Assembly: GCA_021234155.1 (NCBI GenBank)
Contig: JAJEKV010000020.1
Span: 20,019,018 to 20,083,017 of the forward strand
DNA from: Isoetes taiwanensis
Lineage: Eukaryota > Streptophyta > Lycopodiopsida > Isoetales > Isoetaceae
DNA length: 64,000 bases
Direction: 5' to 3'
In this document: positions 23,076 through 35,855 of the stretch, in pieces
Layout of the letters: every line of letters starts with the position of its first letter
Position numbering within the stretch: position 1 is the first letter of the stretch
The notes under the pieces: generated by a model
What the model was told of the DNA's origin: nothing
Database searches by the model: none
The model's input: the letters and a program-made list of their open reading frames with translations, nothing else
Position numbers and translations under genes: made by a program

Positions 23076-24639
23076 TGTGACGTCCCCTACTTCCTCTACG
23101 ATGCTCTCATCGTATCAGAAGGCAGAGTTCATCCCCCTGACAGCCAAACCGACAGGGGCCATCCACCTGACACCAATCCCAAGGACTGAGCCAGCAAGGG
23201 AAGAGTGGATGGGTCATTTGCCCCGTCTTCCTTCGGGTCGACCTAGCTGCGGAAGTGCGAATAAACATGAGCACATGACATCAGTACATCAATAAAGTCA
23301 CCCCGAAGGGTGAATACATCATAATCATCACATGAACAATACATCAACATAAATAACAGCAACAAAGGGGAATCCTACCCAGGGCTCAGACTCATGGGGG
23401 ATCGACTGACGGCTTGGGTCTCCAGAAGTCAAGGCAGACCGAATTCATGGCAAATGGATTGGGCTGACATAAGAACATGGCTGTTGGGTAGTCCACTCCA
23501 TCTGCCCCTCCCATGCACACTTTGCAGAGTAGGTTGAAAAGTATTGGGACCTGACCGTAGCCTGCCGGGTGCATAGCCAAAGGGGCTACTGCTGGGTTGC
23601 ATCTCCCCAGTCCCGATGAGGCAGGAGGAGAGTCACCTCCCCTCCAGAGGCATGCATGCCCATCACAGGCGGCTAGAGGGCCACTGCCCGTATTCGACTT
23701 GAACCCCATTGAAGGTGACACATCACCCAAGAGGTGTCGAGCTCATGCCTTGCCCACACGCAGTGGCAAACCATTAAGCCTAGCCCACTAAGATCCCCGG
23801 TAGGCTTTACACACCAGATGGATCAATCTGTGATGGGACAAGTCCTTCTTGTCGACCGGTCTAGCCCCGCCACCCACAACCAGGCAGGCTCCTGTGCACT
23901 GGCCGCATTAATTGGGTATTAATGAGGCTATCTAGGAACATCTGCTACAGAGGCTTTTAGGGTCTCTACCCCCCTTCCCAATACACGGGAGAGCATAGAA
24001 TGAACACCATAATCATCAAAGAACTGAATTGTAGAATAACATCTAATCTATCTACCTACACATCCAAAGTTAGGTTCTTTTGTTAGAGCTTATGATCTCG
24101 GGATCTATAAGGCCTCTAAGGCTGAACTAATATGCTAAATCAGCTCATTGCTAAGCTAAAAGGCGGCTTTGCACAACAGAATGACTATTTACCTGGCGCC
24201 TGACTTGCTCCAGATCCTCAGAATGTGTCCATGCTTCTGATCCTGCTGAAGACTGCTGCTGCTGGAAGATCTGTTGTGCAAGGGCGGCTTTTCAGAGCCT
24301 GGCAATGCGAACTAGAGTCCTGGCTTGACCGGAATGGCTCTATGAAACCCTAATTGCGAAAAAGGAAGAAGGGTTTAGGGTTTAAGGGGGAAGCCCTTAT
24401 ATAGAAACCCTTAGGGTTAGGTTAACATTGGCCAAATGGGGTTTTGCCATTTGGCATGGGGTTTATAGTTGCATATATTTATCAAACATGCACAACATAC
24501 GAGGTTGCCCCCTAGGTGCAACCCTTGCCCCCTAGGTGCAACCCTCTACGTCTTGCTAGTACTTGTCATGATGACATGTACGTGTGACGTGGCAGTATAA
24601 TATACGTATTTGGGGCGTATATTATACTAGAACGTCACA
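23076..24639. mobile_element. Solo LTR, 1,564 bp, with 5-bp TSD
   Basis: The ends are TGTGACGT and ACGTCACA, a perfect 8-bp inversion. AGAGA flanks it directly (23071-23075 and 24640-24644). The array unit at about 25741-25790 shows the same site without the insertion ('ctcaagagaggtag'). There is no gag or pol, so this is one LTR left by recombination between two. Inside are a TATA-like 'cttatataga' (about 24396) and a duplicated 'ttgccccctaggtgcaaccc' (24503-24545). A diverged relative in reverse orientation lies at 169-536 and 8850-8930. Confidence 0.85.
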
Positions 24640-25414
24640 AGAGAGGTAAAACTAGGATATGTTTACATATAAAACTTAATTCACTCAAGTCATAAGATGA
24701 GTTCCAAAATTGTGCACTAGGCACCTCAAGACAAGAGTGTTTCAACCTTTAAAAAAAAAAAAAATTGTTAACATTCTCAGAGGGCCCTGTCTCAGACTGC
24801 ACATCTGTGATGGTCGAGAAGGTTGCCTCGTCATCACGTCCATATTTTTGAGCATAGTAAAGCTCACGGAATAAGGTTATGAGCTTTTTCTTCATCTTTA
24901 AAAACTGCTTCTGCACCAAAACAAACCCCCACCATCCCATAAAATCTTCGAGGTTGAAGGTGATTATAAGCTTAGTTCGCCTAGCCGCCAATCTTAAGAA
25001 CACATACAACCAATCATATAGGGGGTTAGTCTACAAGGACTAAATGGGGGGAGGCTAAGATAAGGGAACAAGCTACATGCTTTATTCCTATCATTTGCAT
25101 AATGCACAACATTTATTTTACATCATGCATCAACAACATGATACATAATGCAACAACATATACACCAATATCCATCCTTGCATGATGCCACAATAACCAT
25201 AGTGCATAATGCACACATCCATATTGCACATCGATATTAGGTGATTTTAGCTTTGATGGAAATATCTCATCCTCTTCTACAATGTATCTGAAGGACATAT
25301 TCACATTTGGATCATCACAAAGGGTTGTAGCCATTTCTATAAAAATACTCCCAACAGGGGCGTTTTGGCAATTTTAGCAAAGGCATCAAATACTATATTT
25401 TTTTTTTGGCCAAA

Positions 25415-25424
25415 TTGTTAACAT

Positions 25425-25459
<35 letters not shown>
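25415..25459 (+). repeat. Long poly-T tract
   Basis: More than thirty consecutive T residues within an array unit, where the other units have 10 or fewer. It is prone to length error in sequencing. Confidence 0.9.
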
Positions 25460-26350
25460 TACCATCTCAACAAAGTGGCATCCTCATTGAATAATTCCCA
25501 CTTCTTCTCGAATTGCAAAATATAGTTGTGTCTTAGGCGTTTGATTAGTGGTAACGCATTATTTCAAGAATAAATATGCTTTGAATTGGAGGCTGCCCAG
25601 AGTCATGGTTGAAGAAGGCAAGGTGTGAGAGACGCGCATAGCCTGTGCCCATGTTGGCCAAGCCAACGTGCCACCCAAACATTAAAAATCAACTCATGCC
25701 TCACGAATAGATAAAAACTCCATTATAATCAACACATCTACATTATGCTCTCAATTCTCAAGAGAGGTAGAATTGGGATATATTTACATATATAAAACTT
25801 ATCCTCTTTACAAGTCATAACATGAGTTCCAAAATTGTGCTACATCTCAAGACGAGTGTTTCAGCCTTAAAAGAAGCAAAACATTAGTTAATGTTCTCGG
25901 AGGGCCTTGTCACAGATGTGACTGCACATCTATGACAGTCGAGGAGGTTGCCTCATCATCATGTCCACTTTTTTATCATAGTAAAACTCATGGAATAACC
26001 TTGTGAGCATTTCTAATACTTCATCTTTAGAAACTGCTTCCGCACCAAAACAAAAAACAAACCCCCACCATCCCATAAAATCTTCGAGGTTTAAGGTGAA
26101 CATTAACTTAATTCGACTGTTCGCGATCTTTATCACACACACAACCAATCATACATGGGCTTGGTCTACAAGCACTAAGTGGGAAAGGTACAATAAGGGA
26201 ACAAGGTACATGTTTTATTCCTAGCATTCGCATAATGCACACAACTTCCATTTTACATCATGGACCAACAACCATGATGCATAATGCGACAACATACACA
26301 CCAATACCCATCCTTGCATGATGCCATAATAACCATGGTGCATAATGCAA

Positions 26351-26544
26351 CACAAAATGGCAACTGGATCGTTGGTTCTGCCTCCGGAATGGAAACTGGC
26401 AGCATGATTCCGCTCAACAGGTCACGCGCAGGTAAGCTCGCACTTGCCATTTTGTGGCCGATGGAAAGTGGTCGATGATTCCAGGACCCGCTCCCGGCTC
26501 CCGTCGGTCGCGGGACCCTCTAGAATCCTCTCCCCACTTTCCAT
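26351..26544. mobile_element. Double fold-back insertion in the last array unit
   Basis: The related units read 'gcataatgca' directly into 'acatccatatt', but here about 195 bp intervene. It contains two adjacent inverted repeats. CACAAAATGGCAA (26351) pairs with TTGCCATTTTGTG (ending 26456). ATGGAAAGTGG plus a diverged stem (26461 on) pairs with CCACTTTCCAT (ending 26544). The second hairpin has a G/C-rich loop. No open frame is convincing. Confidence 0.6.
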
Positions 26545-26667
26545 GCCGCCATACATCCATATTGCACAATGCACCAAGATTCCAAAACCAAAACATCACA
26601 TGTTCAGTCACATCAAAGAAACCCGCAGTTCCAAACTGGGTCTGTACAACCTACCAAAAATTCCACG

Positions 26668-26805
26668 AAGGTGCATATGCTCCCATATGACTCATCAACC
26701 ATGGAACAACCAAGTCAATGCATATGTTCCCATATGACTCACCGACCTTGGCACAAGACACCCATGAAGATGCGTATGCTCCCATATGACTCATCAACAT
26801 GGAAC
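26668..26805. repeat. Short tandem repeat 'gcatatgctcccatatgact'
   Basis: Three spaced copies (about 26673, 26720 and 26777) of a 26-bp core ending 'catcaa', separated by spacers of about 20-30 bp. Confidence 0.75.
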
Positions 26806-26971
26806 GATATCTAGACGGCAAGGCTCCCCTTAATCCACCCGTCGAAGATGGTGATCCACTCGTCGAAGGTGGCACATTTCATGCATTTAGCATGCATCAG
26901 TTACTAATTGCAATAAACTATATTTATGTATATAAGAGATCTTGTGTTCAAGTCTCTGGTTGTCCGTCATA

Positions 26972-27030
26972 TGACCTCATAGACGCTGCCAATGTAGCAT
27001 GACGTAAAAATATAATCAATCAATCAATAA
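26972..27030 (+). mobile_element. 3' end of a LINE/SINE-like retroposon with (ATCA)n tail
   Basis: 'gacgctgccaatgtagcatg' then 'acgtaaaaatata' precede an 'atcaatcaatcaat' run. The same terminus at 36889-36940 is followed by a 'cttccttcctt' run. A shared 3' end with a variable short repeat tail is typical of target-primed retroposition. Confidence 0.5.
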
Positions 27031-27361
27031 AGCATGAGCTAAATATCGCAATAACAATTATACCATTCATGCCACCAAAAATATCTGTCATAGTGTAATT
27101 CTAGAATCAATCACAACTAATACATAGAACCCATGCATTATCAAAACACACATGACAACAGGAGCACCATATATATTGGACGTTGTCATGTTATAGCCAG
27201 AGGCATATCCGTGGTATATATCCGTGTCTTTGACATGTTATAGCCATAGCCAAAAAAAATTACACGGCATTTTTGTAGACTTAGGATATTTTTTTGCCAT
27301 TTAAGCCTGGCTATAACATGCCCACATTCGACATTTACCGTGATGGATGACAACATGGCAA

Positions 27362-27390
27362 TATAGAATAGAATAGAATAGAATAGAATA
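27362..27390 (+). repeat. TAGAA pentanucleotide microsatellite
   Basis: Five to six copies of 'atagaatagaatagaatag'. Confidence 0.9.
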
Positions 27391-29234
27391 TGATTTTATC
27401 GTCCACAACTAGATACACTAAGGCAATGACGTATAATATTTTCCTATCACATGTACTTAGAATTGCATTCGTAAATAAAACTAGGACACCTTCTTAATAA
27501 TGTGTTATTTAATGAGAGATTAAACGAACTGGGTTATGAGAGTTTCCCTCAATTTCTAGACCATGACAAGAAGGGAACAATGGGTAATTAATTAATTTAG
27601 TTTAACAGAATCCTCATAAGTACAAGAAATTTTACATTTCTTTTGTTCGACCCAGTGCAAAGGATATTGGGTATAAAAGATACTCGGTGTGAAAGAAGAA
27701 ATAGTGCAAAATGTAGCCACTGCAAAAGAAAATTCATGTGGGCTGTCGCAATAAATTTGTCTTCCCTGACTTACTCCTGCAAGGGCGGATTTATATATCT
27801 TTGGAATGATGTGAAAGATTTTGTTGAAATGCAAGACCTAATAGTGAAGAATTCGTGTAAGAAGATTCCTTTGTATTGACTTATGTACGTCGGATTTGTG
27901 TGGGTAAGAATTTGAGAACCAGGGGATTTAGACCATGTTCTTGCCTCGTGTTTTTCTGCCCATATGATAGACGAGGATTGAGAACATGGATTTTGTTCCA
28001 TGGCCCCTCATATAGGTTATCTTTTTTTTTTCCACTTACACTTTAGGGTCGGTTGAAAAAAGGAGAGGTGAAATTAAGAATTCCACTATGCAGGACTTAT
28101 GTTGTAACATATTCTAAACATATAGTCACATATAAAAGTTTCAAAAAAAAAAAAAGTTACAAATTGTTCATTGCTCATGAGCAGTAGTACTTTCTCATTT
28201 AAATTGCTGGATATCGTTGTTTAATTTTGTCCCTGGGGAGCAAATGCTTCACCATCTCCTCGATACATTTTTTGAGTCTTCTTCCCCTAATTTTCTTTTT
28301 CCATTGCAACTAATCTATCTCCAGTTCCAGAAAGCTGTCCTTTCTCAAGTTGTGCACATATGTGCTTTCTACACTATAATATTGCTTTCGTGAGTTTGAA
28401 ATCCCGATTGCACTTCAAAACTGAAAGTAGAACAAATATACTTTACAGCGCCACCCTATACGATGGGAATACTAGTAAAACTAGAAGGAGAGACAAAACA
28501 TGACCATGGATGTTAACAAACAAAAACTGGCTTAATCTATTTCTCCAAGAATGCCTCATTGTTTTGGTCCTTAAACGGTATAGCCCTATCATGCCAATTC
28601 ACTTAGGCAAACAAATGTGGGATGCACATGTGGATGGGCTTGAGCATGTTTATTGCCAATGTGTGATATGTCTCCAATGCCAGAACATATAAAACAAACA
28701 ATCAATAAAGCAAAAATGTAGAGACAACCTGCACCTGCTTCAGATCCAGACCATCAGATATAATACACAATAACTATATTTCCAGCAATTAGTTTAGATA
28801 GAACGGAACTGTTCTCAAATGTCCAAGATAATGCGCTTCATGCCAACATACTCAAGTAACATACTGGGGCCAGAAAAAGAATCTTCGAGAAAACTTGCAT
28901 GAAGTAAATCAACAAAATTTCAGCAGTGTGCTTATGCCAGCTGCACCCAATCTTGACTAACCTTGAAGCATATATCTGCAAGGAGATACATACCGCATTA
29001 AGAAAAAGAAGGAGGATCTTTTACATGCAGAATGATTAAAAGCAGCTTTCTATTACTGAGCATGAGAAATTTTCATTCATCAAGTGACACCGGTTAAAAA
29101 TGAAATGAATATCAGAGAAAGAAAAGCGAAAAATATGAGCAACAACCTTTTATATATCACAAATAGAAAAAGCCAAACAAAGATATAGCCCAGAATTTCT
29201 GCAACTGGCAGCAGCTTGATCGACCACAATTTAC
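27391..29234. other. Non-coding region, nothing recognised
   Basis: Only short chance frames. I looked on the minus strand for continuing exons of the METTL4-like relic and found none that fit. Confidence 0.4.
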
Positions 29235-29870
29235 CTAATAGTTTAAAATGAAATATACTCTTATTTTCCCATGGTGGTTCTAGTATCAACAACTTGTATC
29301 CATGGTCTTGGACTTCTGCAAGAATTTTGTCGCCAATCAATTAGAGAACATTGGGGATTTTGGGTTGCCAGTGATTAAAGAACATAATAATTTCTCAAAT
29401 ATTCAACTCTCCCATTATCATGCATGTCAATAGCACTTTCTGCTCTAATGTACACAGGATGGTTTGCTTGCGTGGAATTAGTTGATTGATTTCTACAATG
29501 TCTGACTGCAAATTGGGATGAGCAACAACATTGTCATATGTCAGCATCATAAAACCAAACCAACAAAAAGAAGAGAGAAGATCGACAACTCAGAAAAATT
29601 ATCTCTCGTATAAAATTGGCATATCAAAGTTAAGAGCACTTACCATATAGAATCTGCTTTTCCTTGGCAGGACATATGACAATCCTCAACCTAATCGCAC
29701 AATAGCAAATCTAAGGAATATAGGACACCTAGACCAGAGTGAGTTTTCTTTTCTCTCATCATCTTTCACCTCATGGTCATAAATAAAATGCAGCTTGGAA
29801 GCTACATGGTGAACCACCTCATGGATATTGCTGCAATATGCAGGACAGTCTTGATTTTCAAGGATGCAAC
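29235..29870 (-). pseudogene. METTL4-like (MT-A70 family) gene fragment
   Basis: Three minus-strand exon-like blocks line up, from memory, with plant METTL4. One ends GLSYVLPRKSRFYM at a GTAAGT donor (exon edge 29644; compare the family's RRYIMPRNSCFYM). The next starts after a CAG with SDIVEINQLIPRK (29508 downward; family SDLHHIRNLVPAK). The third (29315-29235) reads VQDHGYKLLILEPPWENKS, matching the SAM/adenine-binding DPPW region but with EPPW. A stop interrupts the first block (RLG*GLSY) and no C-terminal catalytic exons follow, so this is a relic. Intact METTL4 proteins are N6-adenine methyltransferases. Confidence 0.6.
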
Positions 29871-32339
29871 AACTTTCCCATGAAGTTGAGATTGTTTTTC
29901 GTTAATGGAATACCAAAGACATATTCTTTAGCTTTTTCATTTTCCAATGCTGTAACGGGCCCATGGTAGACCGCTCGAGTATTCGAACCTTGACTTGGCG
30001 CCAAATCATCTTAAACCATGATTTTCGATGTCTGTGATTATAGTATCTTCAGTTGAGAAACTTGACTTTTTAAACCCCTTAACATAAGCAGTTTGAGGGC
30101 ATATATGCACGCGCGCGCACACATACACACACGCATAAGAGGATGTTTATCACCCAGCAATGGCACAAGAAACTGAACAATCTGATAAGGATATGCAGTT
30201 ATGTAAGACAAAGCCAACAAATTAACCGCCCTTCTTGAATCATTCTGTAGGACATTATGAGATATTAGAACATAGGAAATGAAGTAGCTTTCTAATAGCA
30301 CTGCCTAAAACATAATGAACCTTTGCCATGCTTGTGCATCGAATGAACACAGATTCTACATATTGTGCAAATCCATAGCCCAATGCCTGCACTTGGTGTC
30401 ACATGCTTAGCATTGGTCTACCTCAAAATGTGCCCACAATAAAACACCCTAGTATGATGAAAATGACAACCTCCATTAAGTACTGTTGCTTAAGTCCATT
30501 AAGTACTGTTGCCTCTGAAAAAATTCAGTCGGAAAAAACCATTACAATAATTTAACCAAAAATACCACAATAACTTAGCCCATCTATAATCATGCCTATC
30601 TATAAGCTACAGACCATCATAGGCAACAAAGAACCATCTATGCGCACCTGCACCTATTTATTATAGCTCACAACAGCCGTTCACATCCCCCTAAAGTACA
30701 ATGCATATGAGCAAACAATAAAAACAAAGAATACAATAATGACCAAAACAACATAACATATGCAGCTGAGCAATATATATTGCAGACCCTCCAAAAGCAA
30801 GAAATCTTAGAACTAGTAGCACCCAGCAAGAATCTAAGCACCTATGCCTCTTTGTTGCAAATCCCCATAACCCTTATCAGACCACAGCAAACCCCAGCTA
30901 ATCATGATGCTGCTGACCTGGAATATATACAATAGCCTTAGATCACTTTTCTGAGATCACTCTAGAGCCGGAGAATCTGGCACTTATTCATTGCATACTT
31001 TGCTTTCTGTATGGGTATAAAGGCTACTAGAGTTCTTTAGTAACATGGCAGCTTTGCAATATTATCTTCCAATGATAGCTTCGATCCTAAATCCAATCTA
31101 TGTTATGTATCATGGACCCTCTCATGCCCTCTCATTGTACGACCTTCATCAGCCATAATGCCCATATAAGATCATGGCATTCGCTGATATGTAAACAAGT
31201 TTCAGCACATGCTTCTGTTATGGCCAAGAGCAATGCCACCTACAAATAGGTGACTCACATTCTTGTCATACCAAGGGCTTCTTCATCCATTCAAATTCTG
31301 ACATCCAAGCATAAATTTCGTTTTACAAAAGAACGACTGCAGAAGAAAAATCTCTACAAGGATTTAGTTGAATGTATTCTTCTGTTAAAGCAAGTGTGAG
31401 CATCTCTGCAATGATTGCGTCATCTGGTTTTAAGCATTCATGAAAGGGCAGAAAATTAGATAACTCCTATTTGTTTTCATTAAAATATCATTGCTATTCT
31501 TGTTTAATGGCAGCAGGACAGAATATCTTGTGATAAATATCAATGGCAAGGCCAGTGCTTCCTTGCATATACAGATTATTGTCAGACTTGCCAGTTCTTC
31601 TACCAATGGCCCAATAGTTGTCAATGATATGAGTTACCTGCGGGTTATACGTAACCCTTAATGATGCATAAGTAGTGGCACCCTTTAGACAAAGCGCAAA
31701 TGCCATCTCATATATTGTAATAGCTTTGGTATACAACCTATACATTTCCATTGACAAGCATCAGGTATAACCAACACACATTATTATTCTCTATGACTAC
31801 TCTGTTTATGCGCAAAATCCATCATCTGAGGAACTAATTGAAATTTTATTTATTTATAATTCAAATCATCGAAGGCAGGTAGGTAAAACTACTCCGTAAC
31901 ACAAATGTGATGAAAAAAACTATGATCATTCACGAGCTGTCAAATAATGTCAAAATTTGTTCCAAACAGTTAACTTACTTCTTCAGTTTCCTCAGAGTAT
32001 GAGCAAGATTCACAACTGTGGGCTTGTACTCCAAAAAACTCACCTCCAAAACTCCAACCACCCTTAAACGTATTTCAAGCAGCCAGCAACCAAACTCTAG
32101 CCTCAAATGTATTCTTAACTCCTGTGCCTTGCCAATAAATGCTGCCGAAACCATAAAAAAACATACACCTTGGGCGCCAAAATGTAAGAGCTACCTTAAG
32201 TATACCTACTTCAAATTTCAAAAAAAAAACCCCTCTAATGCCCACGCACATGTATTATATGAAATACATGTATGAACCCCCCTTGCCCTTATCCACATTT
32301 GGTGGTTATTATCTCTGTAGAGGAGGTTTCATCCTTATG
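29871..32339. other. Non-coding or unassigned
   Basis: Minus frames at 31757-31494 and 30301-30038 have protein-like stretches, the second bounded by a possible CAG acceptor, but no family is recognised. A 'cgcgcgcacacatacacaca' dinucleotide run lies at about 30112-30135. Confidence 0.35.
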
Positions 32340-35300
32340 ACAGCAAGTCCAGCAGCTTGTTCAAGTATGTCAGCAGTTGCAGTCAGATAATAAGAAGCTC
32401 AGAGAATGGGTTGCTTCACATGAAGCTACTTCCCACTCTGGATTGAGGTCATCAGAGCCTAAAATTAGCTTGCCCGAGAAGTTTGACGACACTCGATCCA
32501 AACTTCATGGTTTTCTGAATCAGATCAAGCTTGTGATCCAGCTCCATCCTCATAGATATCCCACGGCCCAGGCACAAATTGGATCGATTGGTTCCCTCCT
32601 CACAGGGCCAGCTCTAAGTTGGGTTGCTCCTTTATTGTAGAAATGAGCCCTAGAATTGCAGGATTTTGCAGCCTTCACTGCGGAGCTCAAGGCATGCTTT
32701 GGAGATACCGATCGTCAACGCATAGCAGTTACAAAACTCTGCAATCTCAAACAAGGCTCTCGTCCAGCATCAGTATATGCATCAGAATTTTGCCAAATTG
32801 ACATAGATACAGTATGGGATGATGTTGCACTTCGAGATTGCTTTCGAAGGGATTTAAGTGAGGATGTCAAAGATATGTTATCTATGGTGGACCCTCAGAC
32901 TCTAGAAGAAGCCATCAGATTTGCAGTTCATTCTTATAATCGACTCTTCGAATGTAGGCAAGAGAGACGTAGTCATGTCTTTCTAATCTCATAAGCACTT
33001 GTTGCTATGCTGACCCAGTTCCATCTGTAGAATCCAGCAGCTCTGGGCTCGAGCCTATGCAGATTGATGGGGTGGTCCGAGGGCTTGTTTGCTGCCGAGA
33101 AGCAGCGTTGGAGAGAGGCTAATCTTTGCCTCTACTGTGGAGGAGCTGGTCATATTGTGCATGGATGCCCTCTGAAGCGCCCAAATCAGTCGAAAAACTC
33201 CAAGGGCCGGCCCGCGTAGTAGGAACCTCTCATCGGCTGGTCGCCATTCCTCAGACTCCTTGCACGCTTCATAAGAGGTTTGTCCCATTAGATAAGGACA
33301 GTAAGGAATTTTTTATCTCTATATCATTGGAATCAGATGTTGCGAGGTTGGAAGCATTGGCGCAACTTGATTGTGGTGCAATTGCCTGCTTTATGGATAG
33401 TGCATTTGCCACTAAGCACGCTATCCCTAAAAGCAAGGTTGAGCATCCCAGTTCGGTCAGTGTGATTGATGGACATGAGATCTCCTCGGGCGCAGTCACA
33501 GAATGTACTGCACCTCTTCAGGTTTTGTTCGAGGGAGCTTCTTGTAGCATTTCCTTCAATCTCATTGCTAGCCCACATGCGCCAGTAGTCTTGGGTCTGC
33601 CCTGGCTCGAGCTACACAAACCACAGATTGATTGACGTACTAGATCTTTTCGGTTTGATGGTGCTAGCTCTAGTTCCAGTCCATCTGCAGTGCATGCATC
33701 TACACCAACATCTACTTCAGTCCATGCAGTATCGTGGGCTCCTGATTCTGTCCTTGTTGTTCCTGTTTCTGCTCCACGTCCTGATTCGGCTCTTGTCTCT
33801 GCTCCAATTTATGTCTCATATTCTGACCGTGATCTAGATGATGTCCCAGCTCCAGTTCTTGCTCCAGTTCCTGCCCTAGTTCCCATTCCAGTTGCTCCTG
33901 CTCCTGCTTTTGCTCCTGTTTCTGTAGAGATTTTTTCACACCCTCAGCTTCTTATCTCGAAGATCTCCCTTCACAAGTTTATCAGATCTGATAGGCAAGA
34001 TCCCAATTCAGCATTTGCAATCCAAGTTCATCCTTTGACCAGCCTTGCTTCAGTAATGTCTGCTCCTGTCCTTCCTGATAAGTACAAGGATTTTGGCGAC
34101 GTTTTTGATAAGGTCAAAGCCAGTAAGCTTCCAGAGCATCGTCCCAATGACTACCCCATTGATCTTCAGCCAGGGACAACCATGCCATATGGCCCTATCT
34201 ATAGTTTGTCGCCAATAAAATTGGAGACTTTGCGGACCTATATCAAGAAGAATATTGCGACTGGATTTATCCGACATTCTCAGTCACCTGCAGGAGCTGC
34301 TATCTTCTTTGTTTTCAAGAAAGACGGTTCTTTGCAGTCGGTTGTGGATTATCGCGGCCTCAACAAGATTACTGTGCGTAATCAATATCCTCTCCCTCTA
34401 ATTCCAGAGTTCGAGCATCTCTTCTCTTTGATCCTTTGGCGCAGGATATATTTTCACATCTTGGCTCAGCATCGTCTTCCCGGCAAATGTGGTTGGACTA
34501 TGATCATTTTGAGGCTAAAGATGGACTTCTATTTCGTGATGGACTTCTGTATATTCCGGATGGTGCTCCCTGACTTCAAGTCCTGCAGTCCTATCACGAT
34601 TCTCCTCTCGTCGACCATTTTGGGATTGCCAAGACTCTAGAATTCGTTGCTCGAGATTATTGGTGGCTAGGTCTCCACTGCACCATTGAGACTTTGTCGT
34701 GCAAAAGCTCTCAAGCACCATCCACATGGTCTGCTTCAGTCTTTACCAGTTCTAGCTGGTCCTTGGAAGAGCTTTCAGTGGATTTCATTGTCGAGCTTCC
34801 ATCCTCCCAGGGCCATGACGCCATCCTTGTTATCGTTGACCATTTTTTCAAGATGACGCATTTCATTTTTTGCAGCACTTCTATCTCCAGTGAAGCCACA
34901 ACTGTTCTCTTGCTTCGAGAGGTGGTTCGACTCCATGGCTTACCAGATACCATTGTCAGTGACCGCGACCTCTAGTTTGTTGCCAGTTTTGGAAGCGTCT
35001 TTTGCAACTCTTGCATGTGGAACGTCCGCTCTCTTTCGGACATCACCCAGAGACCAACGGGCAAGTGGAGCGCACTAATCAAACATTTGAGCAGTATTTG
35101 CGATGCTTCATCAATTATCAGCAGGATGACTGGATTGATTGGCTACCCCTGGAGGAATTTGCTTACAATAATTCTGTCCATGCTTCCATGGGCCTGACAC
35201 CGTTCTTTATTAATTTCGGCATGCATCCCCGATGATCTTTCATTGCTCTTGGATATGACTCAGTCAATCCCAGTGCCAAGTACATGCTTGAGAAGCAACG

Positions 35301-35855
35301 CATCCTCCAGGATGATCTTCAACGTCATCTCCTCCAGGCCCAAGCACGTTATCATTATCATGCAGATCACTCCTTTTGCAGTTGGTGATCTTGTTTGGCT
35401 CTTGTGTCGGGATTTGCCGACAGCTCGTCCTTGTAACAAGCTCGACTTCCGGCGCTTGGGTCCCTATCGGATCATTGAACGAGTTGGTGACGCTGCTTTC
35501 CGTCTGGAGCTTCCACTGTCAGTTCGACTTCACCCAGTGTTCCACGTGTCTTTGTTGGAATCCTATATGGCGAATCCATTTCCAGATCAAGTACCTCCAC
35601 CTCCACCACCAGTGGAAATTGATGAGGAGCTCGAGGTTCGAGAGATTCTGGACTCCAAGTTTCTTCGTCGGCGATTGTATTACTTGGTCGATTGGGAAGA
35701 ACACTCACCAAGTGATAGAACCTGGGAGCTTGTCGAGAATCTGACTAATGCTCCTGATAAAATTGCGGAGTTTCACCGACGTTATCCGGATAAACCAAGT
35801 TTGAGTACTCCGGCCCCAGCTCTGAGGTCTCGTCGCCATTGTAGCAGGGGGATGG

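Larger units (their letters stand above)
18560..26350. repeat. Tandem array of units of about 1.12 kb, interrupted by insertions
   Basis: Landmarks recur in fixed order. 'ctcaaagggccttgtctcag'-type blocks are at 18935, 19158, 24777 and 25892. 'accaatcata' blocks are at about 19387, 25010 and 26147. 'tggaaa.ctcatcctc' blocks are at 18608, 19615 and 25257. 'caacaaagtggtatcctcaa'-type blocks are at 18868, 19838 and 25466. 'tggtaac.cattatttcaag' blocks are at 19918 and 25548. After subtracting the two insertions with their target duplications, the spacing 19158 to 24772 is about 1.13 kb, matching 24772 to 25892. The first unit has an internal deletion plus a 223-bp local duplication. The units have no coding potential. 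Confidence 0.85.

Noticed and set aside
18560-26350. The array as a CRISPR-like or rDNA-type repeat
   Set aside because: Units of 1.1 kb without spacers, genes or rRNA similarity; this is a plant satellite or transposon array.
22355-27390. Complementary TTCTA and TAGAA microsatellites as a functional inverted pair
   Set aside because: Simple pentamers recur elsewhere (for example near 41820); the opposite orientation is not significant without more evidence.
29955-30010. tRNA gene on the minus strand suggested by a GGTTCGAATAC motif
   Set aside because: No A box at proper spacing and no acceptor stem.
33712-33939. Glu/Gln-rich minus-strand frame
   Set aside because: It is the shadow of a Pro/Ala/Val-rich linker repeat in the Gypsy plus-strand frame.
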